A stretch of 64,000 nt of DNA from Bacteroidales bacterium UBA1181 (lineage in GTDB: Bacteria > Bacteroidota > Bacteroidia > Bacteroidales > Paludibacteraceae), in contig DBYR01000002.1 of NCBI GenBank assembly GCA_002310215.1, forward strand, positions 53,736 through 117,735, written 5' to 3'. Below, one piece after another: positions 7,319 through 14,775 of this stretch. The notes beneath the pieces are model-generated. The model saw only the letters and a list, made by a program, of their open reading frames with translations. It made no database searches and was not told the DNA's origin. Every line of letters starts with the position of its first letter. Position 1 is the first letter of the stretch. A program made the translations under genes and the position numbers.

Positions 7319-9451
7319 ATGAAGAATGAAGGTAAAGTATATGATTGCATTAAGGAAATAGCAGACAAGCAATACGAAAAGAAGGAGAAGATCATCCGTG
7401 CCGACGTTTCGTACATCCTGAAGATTCGTCAGGGTGTGGATTACGTGGATGGCTCCGATATGAGCCGTCTGATCTACAACGCCTACGAGGCGCTTGGCAA
7501 GCCCGAGTCAATCCGATGGGCGATCGTAAGCAACGACGGAAGCATGAGCATCGTGGAGCAATACGAACTGGAGGCGCACTTGGAGAGTGACCAAACGGAC
7601 GCCGCCCTCTCTCTCGTGGAGAAACATCTGCGGGAGACCCAAGACTTACTCTCCGACGCCAAGCAAGAGATCAAAGATGTGCTGACGATCGAACTGAGCA
7701 AGGACCTGGTAGCCCTGCACAAGTGGTTGGAAGGCACGAAGGGCATCAACGAGGTGAAAGCCAAGAGCCTCGCCCTCATGCAAAACTACGGCAAGATGGT
7801 GGACACCTACACGGTGGCGGAGAAGAGCGTGCGGAACGACATACATGACTTCGTCGAACTACGCTCATCCGTTAACGAGACCTTCCTGCGATACGCGAAC
7901 GCCTTGGTGGACATCTTCGGGGACTCCATCAAAGTGGTGGCGCCCCAGCTCTTCGACTTCGAGCAGGTGCGCTACTTGGACGTCTCCGCCATGCAGAACC
8001 GCAAGAGGTTGGAATTCGACAAACTGGACGAGAACTGCACATTGCTCTTAGGCGAAATAGCCTCCCACTACAACGAGACGGTCGCACAAATGCCTAAATG
8101 GTTGACGGTAAGCAACAAGGTGGGCGGAAAAGTGGGCATCTACGGCTCACTCGCTGTGGGCGCCATCTCCTACCTGAACCACTGGCTCAACGCTCAGGAG
8201 AAAACGGTGCAGATGCGCAACGAATATGTGCAGTTCGAGAACGGCGTGAAGAAGGACCGCCAACAGATCAACGGAGATGTGATGAGGCTCGCCACCATCC
8301 ACAAGGTGCTGAACGACCTCTATATTCCTCGGGCTGCGCTCTTCGTCAGACGAGGCGACGAGGTACTCTCCGATAGCCTAAAGCATCTCTTCGACAGCGT
8401 CTACACGGGCGAAGTGAAACCGCTGAAAGAGGAGCGCGACCGACTGCTGGAGCGTGCGAGGGAACTGGAGAGAAGCATCAGCGACCACAGCGAAAACATA
8501 TCTTTGTTCGACACCCAACTCGTCGAAATGAAGGGCATGCTGGATGCCCAAAAATCCAAATACGAAGAGGCGCTGAGCCGCAAGCCGGAAGCGCCGGGAC
8601 TCCTCTCCAAGCTGCTCACCTTCGGCGTCGCGCAACGCAAGTACGGCAGACGGTTGCTGGAATGGGACGAGCAGGACGGACAACTGGTCAACGCCTACCA
8701 AGACACCTTGATGGACGTGGAGGAGGGGACGGAAGACCGCAACACCCACAACGAGCAATTGGCGGTAGACAAGCAAGAGTACGAGGATTGCAAGAAACGC
8801 ATCGCAGAGCTCAACCATCTTATCGCAGAGAAACTACAACGTTCTCCGCAGCAGAAGGCGGAGGCGCTAAAATATCTGAAGGGACTACTATCGTTGCTCC
8901 ACGCAGGAAAGTCCGTCGTGGAGAGCAAACTGGACGACAGCCTGCTGAACGTCTATGTCCCGCCCACATTGGAGGAGAGCGTTCAGCTACCGTCCGACAT
9001 CGAGCAGAACCTGAAGCACTTTGTAGAGGAGGTCTGCGACGAAATCAAAAAGAACGGCGGAGAGGTGAAGGATACAATCCTCCGCGAGTTCGGTCTCGTC
9101 GGGGAGAACGCAGTGGCGGAGAGCGAGCGATCCATAGGCCTCGCCGTAGACAAAGCCACTGAGTTGCTGAAGAACTGGAGTTACCTGCAGACCGAGCAAA
9201 TGAAGGCGCAACTGACCGACGCCGTCTACCACGAGGAGATGAAGCGTCTGAAAGAATCCTTCCAATCCACCCTATCGGATATTGACCAAAAGAACAAAGT
9301 CCTCGTGGAGGTGCTGAAAAGAGCCAATACGACGACCGACAAGGAAGAGTTGCGCAAGGCGTTGACCGAGTTGGCGGAGATTCCTGCGGATCGGTTGACG
9401 GAGGCAGATTTCGAGGATATATTATCAGGGAAAAAGAGCATAGAGATATAA
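7319..9451 (+). CDS. Large coiled-coil protein with one central hydrophobic segment, function unknown
   Basis: 710 aa; I do not recognise a family. The N-terminal ~100 residues look globular. Long predicted helices follow, rich in charged heptads. Near residue 280 a short apolar glycine-containing segment (VGGKVGIYGSLAVGAISYL) is flanked by two helical arms. Residues ~370-520 are strongly coiled-coil (RERARELERSISDHSE type), and the C-terminal third is again helical. No signal peptide and no nucleotide-binding motif are present. The pattern of long helices around one apolar hairpin recalls alpha-helical pore-forming or membrane-remodelling proteins, but this is only a resemblance of layout. 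One base separates it from the DUF4112-like membrane gene, so the two are almost certainly co-expressed. Confidence 0.75.
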   Translation: MKNEGKVYDCIKEIADKQYEKKEKIIRADVSYILKIRQGVDYVDGSDMSRLIYNAYEALGKPESIRWAIVSNDGSMSIVEQYELEAHLESDQTDAALSLVEKHLRETQDLLSDAKQEIKDVLTIELSKDLVALHKWLEGTKGINEVKAKSLALMQNYGKMVDTYTVAEKSVRNDIHDFVELRSSVNETFLRYANALVDIFGDSIKVVAPQLFDFEQVRYLDVSAMQNRKRLEFDKLDENCTLLLGEIASHYNETVAQMPKWLTVSNKVGGKVGIYGSLAVGAISYLNHWLNAQEKTVQMRNEYVQFENGVKKDRQQINGDVMRLATIHKVLNDLYIPRAALFVRRGDEVLSDSLKHLFDSVYTGEVKPLKEERDRLLERARELERSISDHSENISLFDTQLVEMKGMLDAQKSKYEEALSRKPEAPGLLSKLLTFGVAQRKYGRRLLEWDEQDGQLVNAYQDTLMDVEEGTEDRNTHNEQLAVDKQEYEDCKKRIAELNHLIAEKLQRSPQQKAEALKYLKGLLSLLHAGKSVVESKLDDSLLNVYVPPTLEESVQLPSDIEQNLKHFVEEVCDEIKKNGGEVKDTILREFGLVGENAVAESERSIGLAVDKATELLKNWSYLQTEQMKAQLTDAVYHEEMKRLKESFQSTLSDIDQKNKVLVEVLKRANTTTDKEELRKALTELAEIPADRLTEADFEDILSGKKSIEI

Positions 9452-9452
9452 C

Positions 9453-9989
9453 ATGTCCAACGAAAGAAGAGCCCAGACGAGGGAGAAGTTCGGCTTCGAT
9501 TCCGACAAGGAGATCGAGAAGCTGAAACGTACGAAGATGACGGCGGAGCATGCACGACGCAGGAAGATGGAGCGTCGGCAACGCATCGAGCAGGACAAAC
9601 TCTATCAGATCCTGATCAGCAAAGCCATCGGGTTTGACATCCTCGATGCGGTCCTGAGCTTCATCGAAGGGGTCGGAGACATCTTCTCGGGTTTGATCGG
9701 GCTCGCCTACATCTACCTCAGCCTTGTTGTCGTCAGGTCCATTCGTCTGGCGGCCGCGGTCTTTTGCGTCGCGGCGGCCGATCTGCTCATCGGATTGATT
9801 CCCATAGCGGGGACATTGGTGGACGTGGCCTTCTGCGGCAACTACATCAACCGCATGATGATCAAAGGATTTGTGGAGGATGACGCGGAGACAAAGCGCA
9901 GGGTGAACCTGATCGCCTCAGCGGGCTTCCTCGTCGTCTTCGGACTGGCTTGGCTGGTCAAGACTTTGCTGGGGAATATCATTGGATGA
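9453..9989 (+). CDS. DUF4112-like small membrane protein
   Basis: 178 aa. A basic, helical N-terminal arm (about residues 1-55) precedes a hydrophobic core, FDILDAVLSFIEGVGDIFSG..LAYIYLSLVVV, then AAADLLIGLIPIAGTLVDVAFCGN. The D-x-LIGLIP-x-x-G-x-x-x-D pattern followed by an asparagine-containing helix is typical of DUF4112. A last transmembrane segment (LIASAGFLVVFGLAWLVK) closes the protein. It begins 1 bp after the stop of the 710-aa coiled-coil gene, which suggests a membrane anchor or partner for it. The function of DUF4112 is unknown. Confidence 0.7.
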   Translation: MSNERRAQTREKFGFDSDKEIEKLKRTKMTAEHARRRKMERRQRIEQDKLYQILISKAIGFDILDAVLSFIEGVGDIFSGLIGLAYIYLSLVVVRSIRLAAAVFCVAAADLLIGLIPIAGTLVDVAFCGNYINRMMIKGFVEDDAETKRRVNLIASAGFLVVFGLAWLVKTLLGNIIG

Positions 9990-10091
9990 AAATGGAGAAT
10001 GATGGGTTAAGAACGACAGGAGTCACCTTCCATTCTAAATTTTTAATTTTTAATTCTTAATTCGAAAGGGACAACCTGCCCTAAAAATCAC

Positions 10092-10099
10092 TATCTTTG
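10092..10099 (+). promoter_or_regulatory. -7 promoter element of ilvE
   Basis: TATCTTTG matches the TAnnTTTG box exactly and lies 39 bp before the ilvE ATG. No good TTTG -33 box is found 19-21 bp upstream; the preceding DNA is a TTAATT-rich tract. Confidence 0.6.
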
Positions 10100-10138
10100 G
10101 GGGATTTTTTACGAGAGTAACAATAACAGATATAGATT

Positions 10139-11164
10139 ATGTCAGAGTTAAACATTGATTGGGCGAATCTTAAGTTCGGTTACATGCCGACGGATTACAA
10201 TGTGCGCTGTTATTTCAGAAACGGCGCATGGGGAGAGATAGAAGTAAGTTCAGAAGAGAACATCAACATCCACATGGCGGCTACGTGCCTCCACTACGGT
10301 CAAGAAGCTTTCGAGGGATTGAAGGCTTACCGTTGCAAGGATGGCAAGATCCGTATCTTCCGTATGGAAGCCAATGCGGAGCGTTTGCAGTCGACCTGCC
10401 GAGGCATCCTGATGCCGGAGTTGTCAACAGAGAAGTTCTGCGAGATGGTGAAGAAAGTCGTGAAGTTGAACGAGCGTTTCATCCCTCCATACGAGAGCGG
10501 CGCATCCCTCTACATCCGTCCGTTGTTGATCGGAACAGGCGCACAAGTGGGTGTTCATCCAGCCAATGAATACCTCTTCGTCATATTCGTGACACCAGTA
10601 GGTCCATACTTCAAGGGTGGATTCTTCGCCAACCCATACGTAGTCATCCGCGAGTACGACCGTTCGGCTCCTCTCGGAACAGGCATCTACAAGGTGGGTG
10701 GCAACTACGCCGCCAGCCTCTTGGCCAACAAGAAGGCCCACGACTTGGGGTACGCTTGCGAGTTCTATTTGGACGCTAAGGAGAAGAAATACATCGACGA
10801 GGCGGGTGCCGCTAACTTCTTCGGTATCAAGAACAATACTTACATCACGCCGAAGTCCACATCCATCCTTCCTTCCATCACGAACAAGAGTTTGATGCAG
10901 TTGGCTGAGGACCTTGGTTTGAAGGTGGAGAGACGTCAGATTCCTATCGAGGAGTTGGAGACGATGGAAGAGGCCGGCGCATGCGGTACAGCCGCTGTGA
11001 TCAGCCCGATCTCTAAGATCGATGATTTGGAGATGAACAAGTCATACGTGATCTCCAAGGACGGCAAGCCAGGCCCTATCAGCAAGAAGTTGTATGATAA
11101 GCTCCGTGGCATCCAGTACGGCGAGGAGCCAGATGTACACGGCTGGGTGACGGTTTTGGATTAA
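10139..11164 (+). CDS. ilvE: Branched-chain amino-acid aminotransferase
   Basis: 341 aa, the length of class IV (type II) BCATs. It transfers the amino group between glutamate and the 2-oxo acids of leucine, isoleucine and valine. Visible motifs: HYGQEAFEGLKAYR near the N-terminus, the PLP lysine in GIYKVGGNYAASLLA, EAGAANFFGIK and GTAAVISPI. It is monocistronic, with its own -7 box and a strong terminator. No leader peptide or attenuator with branched-chain codons was found upstream. Confidence 0.95.
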   Translation: MSELNIDWANLKFGYMPTDYNVRCYFRNGAWGEIEVSSEENINIHMAATCLHYGQEAFEGLKAYRCKDGKIRIFRMEANAERLQSTCRGILMPELSTEKFCEMVKKVVKLNERFIPPYESGASLYIRPLLIGTGAQVGVHPANEYLFVIFVTPVGPYFKGGFFANPYVVIREYDRSAPLGTGIYKVGGNYAASLLANKKAHDLGYACEFYLDAKEKKYIDEAGAANFFGIKNNTYITPKSTSILPSITNKSLMQLAEDLGLKVERRQIPIEELETMEEAGACGTAAVISPISKIDDLEMNKSYVISKDGKPGPISKKLYDKLRGIQYGEEPDVHGWVTVLD

Positions 11165-11187
11165 TCATTTGATTATCAACTAACACA

Positions 11188-11219
11188 AAAGGCGCTTGCG
11201 GTTTCGTAAGCGCCTTTTT
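11188..11219 (+). terminator. Intrinsic terminator of ilvE
   Basis: AAAGGCGCTT (11188-11197) pairs with AAGCGCCTTT (11208-11217) and is followed by more T residues. Confidence 0.92.
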
Positions 11220-11257
11220 CAGATTATTCATGGGAAAGAAAATGATTTAGAACTGAA

Positions 11258-11362
11258 ATAAAACCTCCCTAAGGAGTCTGTCGGCTACCCAACAGATAGG
11301 CGGCTGACGATAAGGCCATGCACCTAAAACAAAAGGCGGAAGCGCAAATCGTTTCCGCCTTT
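11258..11362 (+). ncRNA. Candidate structured small RNA ending in an intrinsic terminator
   Basis: This gene-free stretch after the ilvE terminator can fold in order: CTCC/GGAG around CTAA (about 11266-11277), a larger stem GTCGGC...GCTGAC (about 11279-11309, one G-U pair), and a perfect terminator AAAGGCGGAA (11332-11341) with TTTCCGCCTTT (11352-11362). A terminator with no open reading frame in front of it argues for an RNA or a leader. No clean promoter was found for it, and it resembles no riboswitch class I know. It could instead be a second terminator of ilvE read-through or a premature-termination leader of the regulator gene. Confidence 0.4.
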
Positions 11363-11375
11363 ATTATCTTTCATA

Positions 11376-11391
11376 TCCTCATTTATAAGGA
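11376..11391. promoter_or_regulatory. Candidate operator upstream of the LuxR-type regulator gene
   Basis: TCCTCATTTATAAGGA: a 6-4-6 palindrome with one mismatch in the right arm, extended by TA on both sides (TATCCT...AGGATA). It has the same arms as the two sites in front of hemE and lies 95 bp before the regulator's start codon, suggesting autoregulation. Confidence 0.5.
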
Positions 11392-11485
11392 TACGGGGCA
11401 AATCCTTCTCCATAAAAAAGAGACAACGGATCTTTTTGTATAAATTTACGCTCTATTTCGACAATGACAAAAACTAACTCGACGT

Positions 11486-12067
11486 ATGATCGCACCACGG
11501 ATTGCCATCGTAGACTATAACATCTTGACTTGCATTGGATTGCAACAATTGCTGAGCGATTTGCTGCCAATGGTCGAGACCGTGGTATACAACTCCTTGA
11601 AAGATTTGGAAGAGGAGAACGATTGTCAATTCGCCCACTTCTTTGTCTCATCGCGCATCTACTTCGAGAACGTCCAATTCTTCCGCGAACGTCAGCGAAA
11701 GACGATCGTATTGGTGAATGGAGACCTGCACATCAACGATGTGTACACGCTCAACGTCTGCCAGAGCGAGAAGGCGATCGTCCTTGCCATCATGGGGCTC
11801 TACAGCAAGGGGCACGGACACGCGATATCCGAACACATCCCCAAGCAAGGTGGCAACGAGCAACTGCTTTCCACCCGAGAAACGGAGGTGGCCGTCCTAC
11901 TATGCAAGGGTTTCATCAACAAAGAGATCGCCGCACAGCTGGAGTTGGCGGTGACCACCGTCATCACCCACCGGAAAAACATCATGGAAAAACTACATGC
12001 GCGCTCCCTGGCCGACGTGATCGTCTACTGCGTGCTGAACGGGGTCGTCAACGTCGAAGACCTGTAG
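11486..12067 (+). CDS. LuxR/NarL-type regulator with degenerate receiver domain
   Basis: 193 aa. The N-terminal ~115 residues have the shape of a response-regulator receiver (IAIVDYNILTCIGLQQLLS), but the acidic pair is reduced to one Asp and no aspartate is seen where the phosphoacceptor should be (FAHFFVSSRIYF). It is therefore probably not phosphorylated. The C-terminal LuxR helix-turn-helix is intact: LSTRETEVAVLLCKGFINKE, TVITHRKNIMEKL. The gene stands directly before the heme operon in the same direction, and palindromes with identical arms lie before both. It is likely the local regulator of heme synthesis, possibly sensing a ligand rather than a kinase; that role is inferred. Confidence 0.8.
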   Translation: MIAPRIAIVDYNILTCIGLQQLLSDLLPMVETVVYNSLKDLEEENDCQFAHFFVSSRIYFENVQFFRERQRKTIVLVNGDLHINDVYTLNVCQSEKAIVLAIMGLYSKGHGHAISEHIPKQGGNEQLLSTRETEVAVLLCKGFINKEIAAQLELAVTTVITHRKNIMEKLHARSLADVIVYCVLNGVVNVEDL

Positions 12068-12090
12068 AAAAACACCTTTCCCCTATGCTA

Positions 12091-12129
12091 TCCTCACAAA
12101 TGAGGACACCCAATCCTCACAAATGAGGA
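12091..12129. promoter_or_regulatory. Two direct copies of a palindromic operator before hemE
   Basis: TCCTCACAAATGAGGA occurs perfectly at 12091-12106 and 12114-12129; each copy is itself a 6-4-6 inverted repeat. The copies are 23 bp apart, about two helical turns. They end 23 bp before the TAATTTTG promoter box, so their centres fall near -66 and -43 from the expected start, the usual place for an activator. There is no TTTG -33 box between them and the -7 box, which also fits activator dependence. Confidence 0.65.
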
Positions 12130-12152
12130 AGGAACATCTCATGCCACAGATG

Positions 12153-12160
12153 TAATTTTG
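12153..12160 (+). promoter_or_regulatory. -7 promoter element of the heme operon
   Basis: TAATTTTG fits TAnnTTTG exactly. It contains the GTG at 12160 that could open a longer hemE frame, so that GTG cannot be the start on this transcript; the ATG at 12208 is used. No -33 TTTG is present at the expected distance. Confidence 0.65.
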
Positions 12161-12207
12161 TGGCTGAATACTTTTTATTTATTATCCGAAAACAAAGAGA
12201 TCCAAGC

Positions 12208-13233
12208 ATGTTCCTAGGTGACGACGAACGGAAAGGTGAGAGAGGCAACCGGCCTCTTGTGTGGTATATGCGCCAAGCCGGCAGAGTGTTGCCTAATTAC
12301 ATGAAACTAAGGGAAAAGTACTCGTTCGAGGAGTTGATGCACAACCCTAAGTTGGCGGCGGATGTGACCCTATTGCCGGTCTCCGATTTAGGTGTGGATG
12401 CCGCCATCGTCTTCAGCGACATCTTGTCCGTGCCCACCGCCTTGGGGATGGACCTCGAATGGACCGACCACGGACCTCGCTTCAAGAAGCCTCTCTGCGA
12501 AGAGAAGGATCCCCACAAAATCCTCCATCCCGACCTTAGCAAGCTTTCCCACGTATACGAAGCTTTGGACATCGTGAAAGAACGGTCACAGGTGCCCACG
12601 ATTGGCTTTTGTGGCGCCCCGCTGACCACCTTGTGCTATATGCTACAGGGCGTGAGCGGAAGGCAAGAGTTCCCGGATGCGAGGAAATTCTTTTACGAGA
12701 GGCCCCAAGAGACCCGCTATTGCATAGACCTCCTGACCGAATTCAGCATAGAGCATGCGTTGAGGCAGATTGACCATGGCATCGACGCTTTCCAACTATT
12801 CGACACCCATGCGGGGGTGATCCCGCAAACACTATACGAGGAGTTGTTCCTGCCTGCGGTGAAGCGATTCGCCACGGCCGTCAGAAAACGCAACATCCCC
12901 TTCATCTATTTCCCCAAAGGCATAGGTGCGGGGCTCTCCCTCATGACGCCTGACGTGTGCGACTACGTGAGCGTGGATTGGCAGACGCCTCTCTCCACGG
13001 CTCGGAGGCTGGTGCACCCCGAGGTCAGATTACAAGGGAACATAGACCCATACCTGTTGCTGACCACCCAGGAGAGAATCGTCGGCGCGATGAAATCCAT
13101 CTACGTGCCATTCTTCAAAGAACACCGTGGCAGGTGGATCCTCAACTTGGGACATGGCGTATTGGCGAACACGCCTTTCGATAACCTTCGGTTCCTGACG
13201 GAATGGATAAAAGATGAAGACAACTGGAAATGA
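12208..13233 (+). CDS. hemE: Uroporphyrinogen decarboxylase
   Basis: 341 aa, full family length. It decarboxylates the four acetate side chains of uroporphyrinogen III to give coproporphyrinogen III. Signature segments: RPLVWYMRQAGRVLPNY near the start, the catalytic aspartate region IVFSDILSVPTALGMDLEW, TIGFCGAPLTTLCYM, FQLFDTHAGVIP and the ending LNLGHGVLANTPFDNL. The start at 12208 is chosen because the alternative GTG lies inside the promoter box. It is first in the heme operon, overlapping hemCD by the ATGA tetranucleotide, with paired operator sites upstream. Confidence 0.95.
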   Translation: MFLGDDERKGERGNRPLVWYMRQAGRVLPNYMKLREKYSFEELMHNPKLAADVTLLPVSDLGVDAAIVFSDILSVPTALGMDLEWTDHGPRFKKPLCEEKDPHKILHPDLSKLSHVYEALDIVKERSQVPTIGFCGAPLTTLCYMLQGVSGRQEFPDARKFFYERPQETRYCIDLLTEFSIEHALRQIDHGIDAFQLFDTHAGVIPQTLYEELFLPAVKRFATAVRKRNIPFIYFPKGIGAGLSLMTPDVCDYVSVDWQTPLSTARRLVHPEVRLQGNIDPYLLLTTQERIVGAMKSIYVPFFKEHRGRWILNLGHGVLANTPFDNLRFLTEWIKDEDNWK

Positions 13234-14762
13234 ATAGCGCAAATTACATGAACAATAATAAGTTGAGAGTAGTAGCACGATCATCTCGGTTATCTCTTCT
13301 GCAGGTGGAAGAGCTCTTCTCTCTTATGGACCACATGGACTACGACCTTGTCGCCCTCGAATCATACGGAGACAAGCACAAGGAGCAATCCCTCACGGGA
13401 GGCATCCCCGCGGATTTCTTCACCAGGGAACTGGATGCGGCCATATTGGATGGACGAGCCGACGTGGCAATCCACTCCGCTAAGGACCTGCCTTTCCCTC
13501 TCCCGAAAGGGTTGGAGATCTACGCCCTGACCAGCGCCTTTGACAAAACGGACTCACTGGTCAGCAAGGGCAATTTGCCATTGAACCAACTGCCTGCGGG
13601 GGCAAGGATAGCCACCAGCTCCGCCATGCGCAAAAAAGAGTTGTTGAGGTTGCGGGAAGACCTGCGGGTCGTGGATGTGCGCGGCACGATAGAGGAACGG
13701 ATCGCCCAGCTGGATAGGGGTGACTTCGAGGGACTGATCGTCGCCTCCTGCGCCCTGCACCGCCTAGGCCTAAGCGATAGAATCGCGGAGCCTCTCCCCT
13801 TCGAGACGCATCCCTTACAAGGACATATCGCCATCGTGGGGAGATGTGGGGACGAAAAAAGCAGACGGCTGTTCGCATCCGATAAGCTACACTGCGCAGG
13901 TAAAGGCTTGACCCATGCCTATTATATCGACGGGGAACAAATCCCCGAGCAGGTGCTCAAGATACAGGAGATGGGGCTTGATCCACAAACGAACATCCAA
14001 CTCATCTGCCACTTGGGGAAAGACAATGAGAGGTGTTTTCAATTCAATCTAACGGAACTACAATACACCAAAACACTTTCCTCCTCCCCTATTTTAATGC
14101 TTGTCGAAGAGAGCTCCAGAGGAAACGGGCGCCCAAGAAAAGTGCTCGTCACGGGTACTACGACGCAATGGGCGGAGGGACGCGGAACCATCACGCACAC
14201 CCCACTCATCCGAACGGAGGCCATCCCTTTGGGCGAATCCTTCTCCCTACAGGACATCCCATCCTATGACTACATTCTATTCACCAGCAGGAACGGTGTG
14301 AGATACTTCACGGATCAACTGAGCGCATCCGAACGTTCGCTACTGAAAGATACCCAACTGATCAGCGTCGGTGGAGCCACTACCCAATCCCTAAACGCAT
14401 TGGGACTATCACCCGTCTACGAATCAGAGACGACATCGGCGAAAGGCATCATAGCCTATTTCAAACGCAACGGTATCACCGGGAAGCGCATCCTCATGCC
14501 TCGCTCCGCCATCGGCATCCCAGCCCTTCCGCAGGAATTGAGACAGATGGGCAACGAGGTGACCGATTTGTCTGTTTACAAGACCGTGACGGACGAGAAA
14601 GCCCCCATGGTGGAGGATTTGTCGGTGTACGATGAAATATTGTTTTCCTCTCCGTCAGGGGTGAGGGCCTTCGTCTCCCGCTACGGAAAGCTACCCAGCG
14701 ATATTCCGCTGACAGGCAAAGGAGAGACAACGATGAAAGAAATATCAGATTCACTATTATAA
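13230..14762 (+). CDS. hemCD: Porphobilinogen deaminase-uroporphyrinogen III synthase fusion
   Basis: 510 aa. Residues ~10-220 are HemC domains 1 and 2: VVARSSRLSLLQVEEL, ADFFTRELDAAIL, the catalytic aspartate in GRADVAIHSAKDLP, the arginine-rich IATSSAMRKKELLRL and VRGTIEERIAQLD. The normal HemC domain 3, with the cysteine that carries the dipyrromethane cofactor, is not recognisable. A ~85-residue segment (about 222-310) takes its place and resembles a shrunken SUMT methyltransferase remnant, ending PILMLVEES. Residues ~315-510 are HemD: RKVLVTGTT, YDYILFTSRNGVRYF, KRILMPRSA, ILFSSPSGVRAF. Start and hemE stop overlap (ATGA), so translation is coupled. It should make uroporphyrinogen III from porphobilinogen. 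Confidence 0.85.
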   Translation: MNSANYMNNNKLRVVARSSRLSLLQVEELFSLMDHMDYDLVALESYGDKHKEQSLTGGIPADFFTRELDAAILDGRADVAIHSAKDLPFPLPKGLEIYALTSAFDKTDSLVSKGNLPLNQLPAGARIATSSAMRKKELLRLREDLRVVDVRGTIEERIAQLDRGDFEGLIVASCALHRLGLSDRIAEPLPFETHPLQGHIAIVGRCGDEKSRRLFASDKLHCAGKGLTHAYYIDGEQIPEQVLKIQEMGLDPQTNIQLICHLGKDNERCFQFNLTELQYTKTLSSSPILMLVEESSRGNGRPRKVLVTGTTTQWAEGRGTITHTPLIRTEAIPLGESFSLQDIPSYDYILFTSRNGVRYFTDQLSASERSLLKDTQLISVGGATTQSLNALGLSPVYESETTSAKGIIAYFKRNGITGKRILMPRSAIGIPALPQELRQMGNEVTDLSVYKTVTDEKAPMVEDLSVYDEILFSSPSGVRAFVSRYGKLPSDIPLTGKGETTMKEISDSLL

Positions 14763-14775
14763 TTGTCACATTATT

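Noticed and set aside
8662..9162. 166-codon plus-strand frame inside the 710-aa coiled-coil gene
   Set aside because: Arginine-rich out-of-frame shadow; the main frame is supported by promoter, spacing and composition.
12091..12129. Twin hairpins before hemE as transcription terminators
   Set aside because: Neither 6-bp stem is followed by a T-run, and the promoter lies downstream of them; operator sites fit better.
12160..12207. GTG-initiated N-terminal extension of hemE
   Set aside because: The GTG is part of the TAATTTTG promoter box and the extra residues have no counterpart in the family.
13890..14110. A frameshift or missing gene piece in the middle of hemCD
   Set aside because: The frame is continuous and codon use stays normal through the segment, so it is treated as a real, diverged linker rather than an error.
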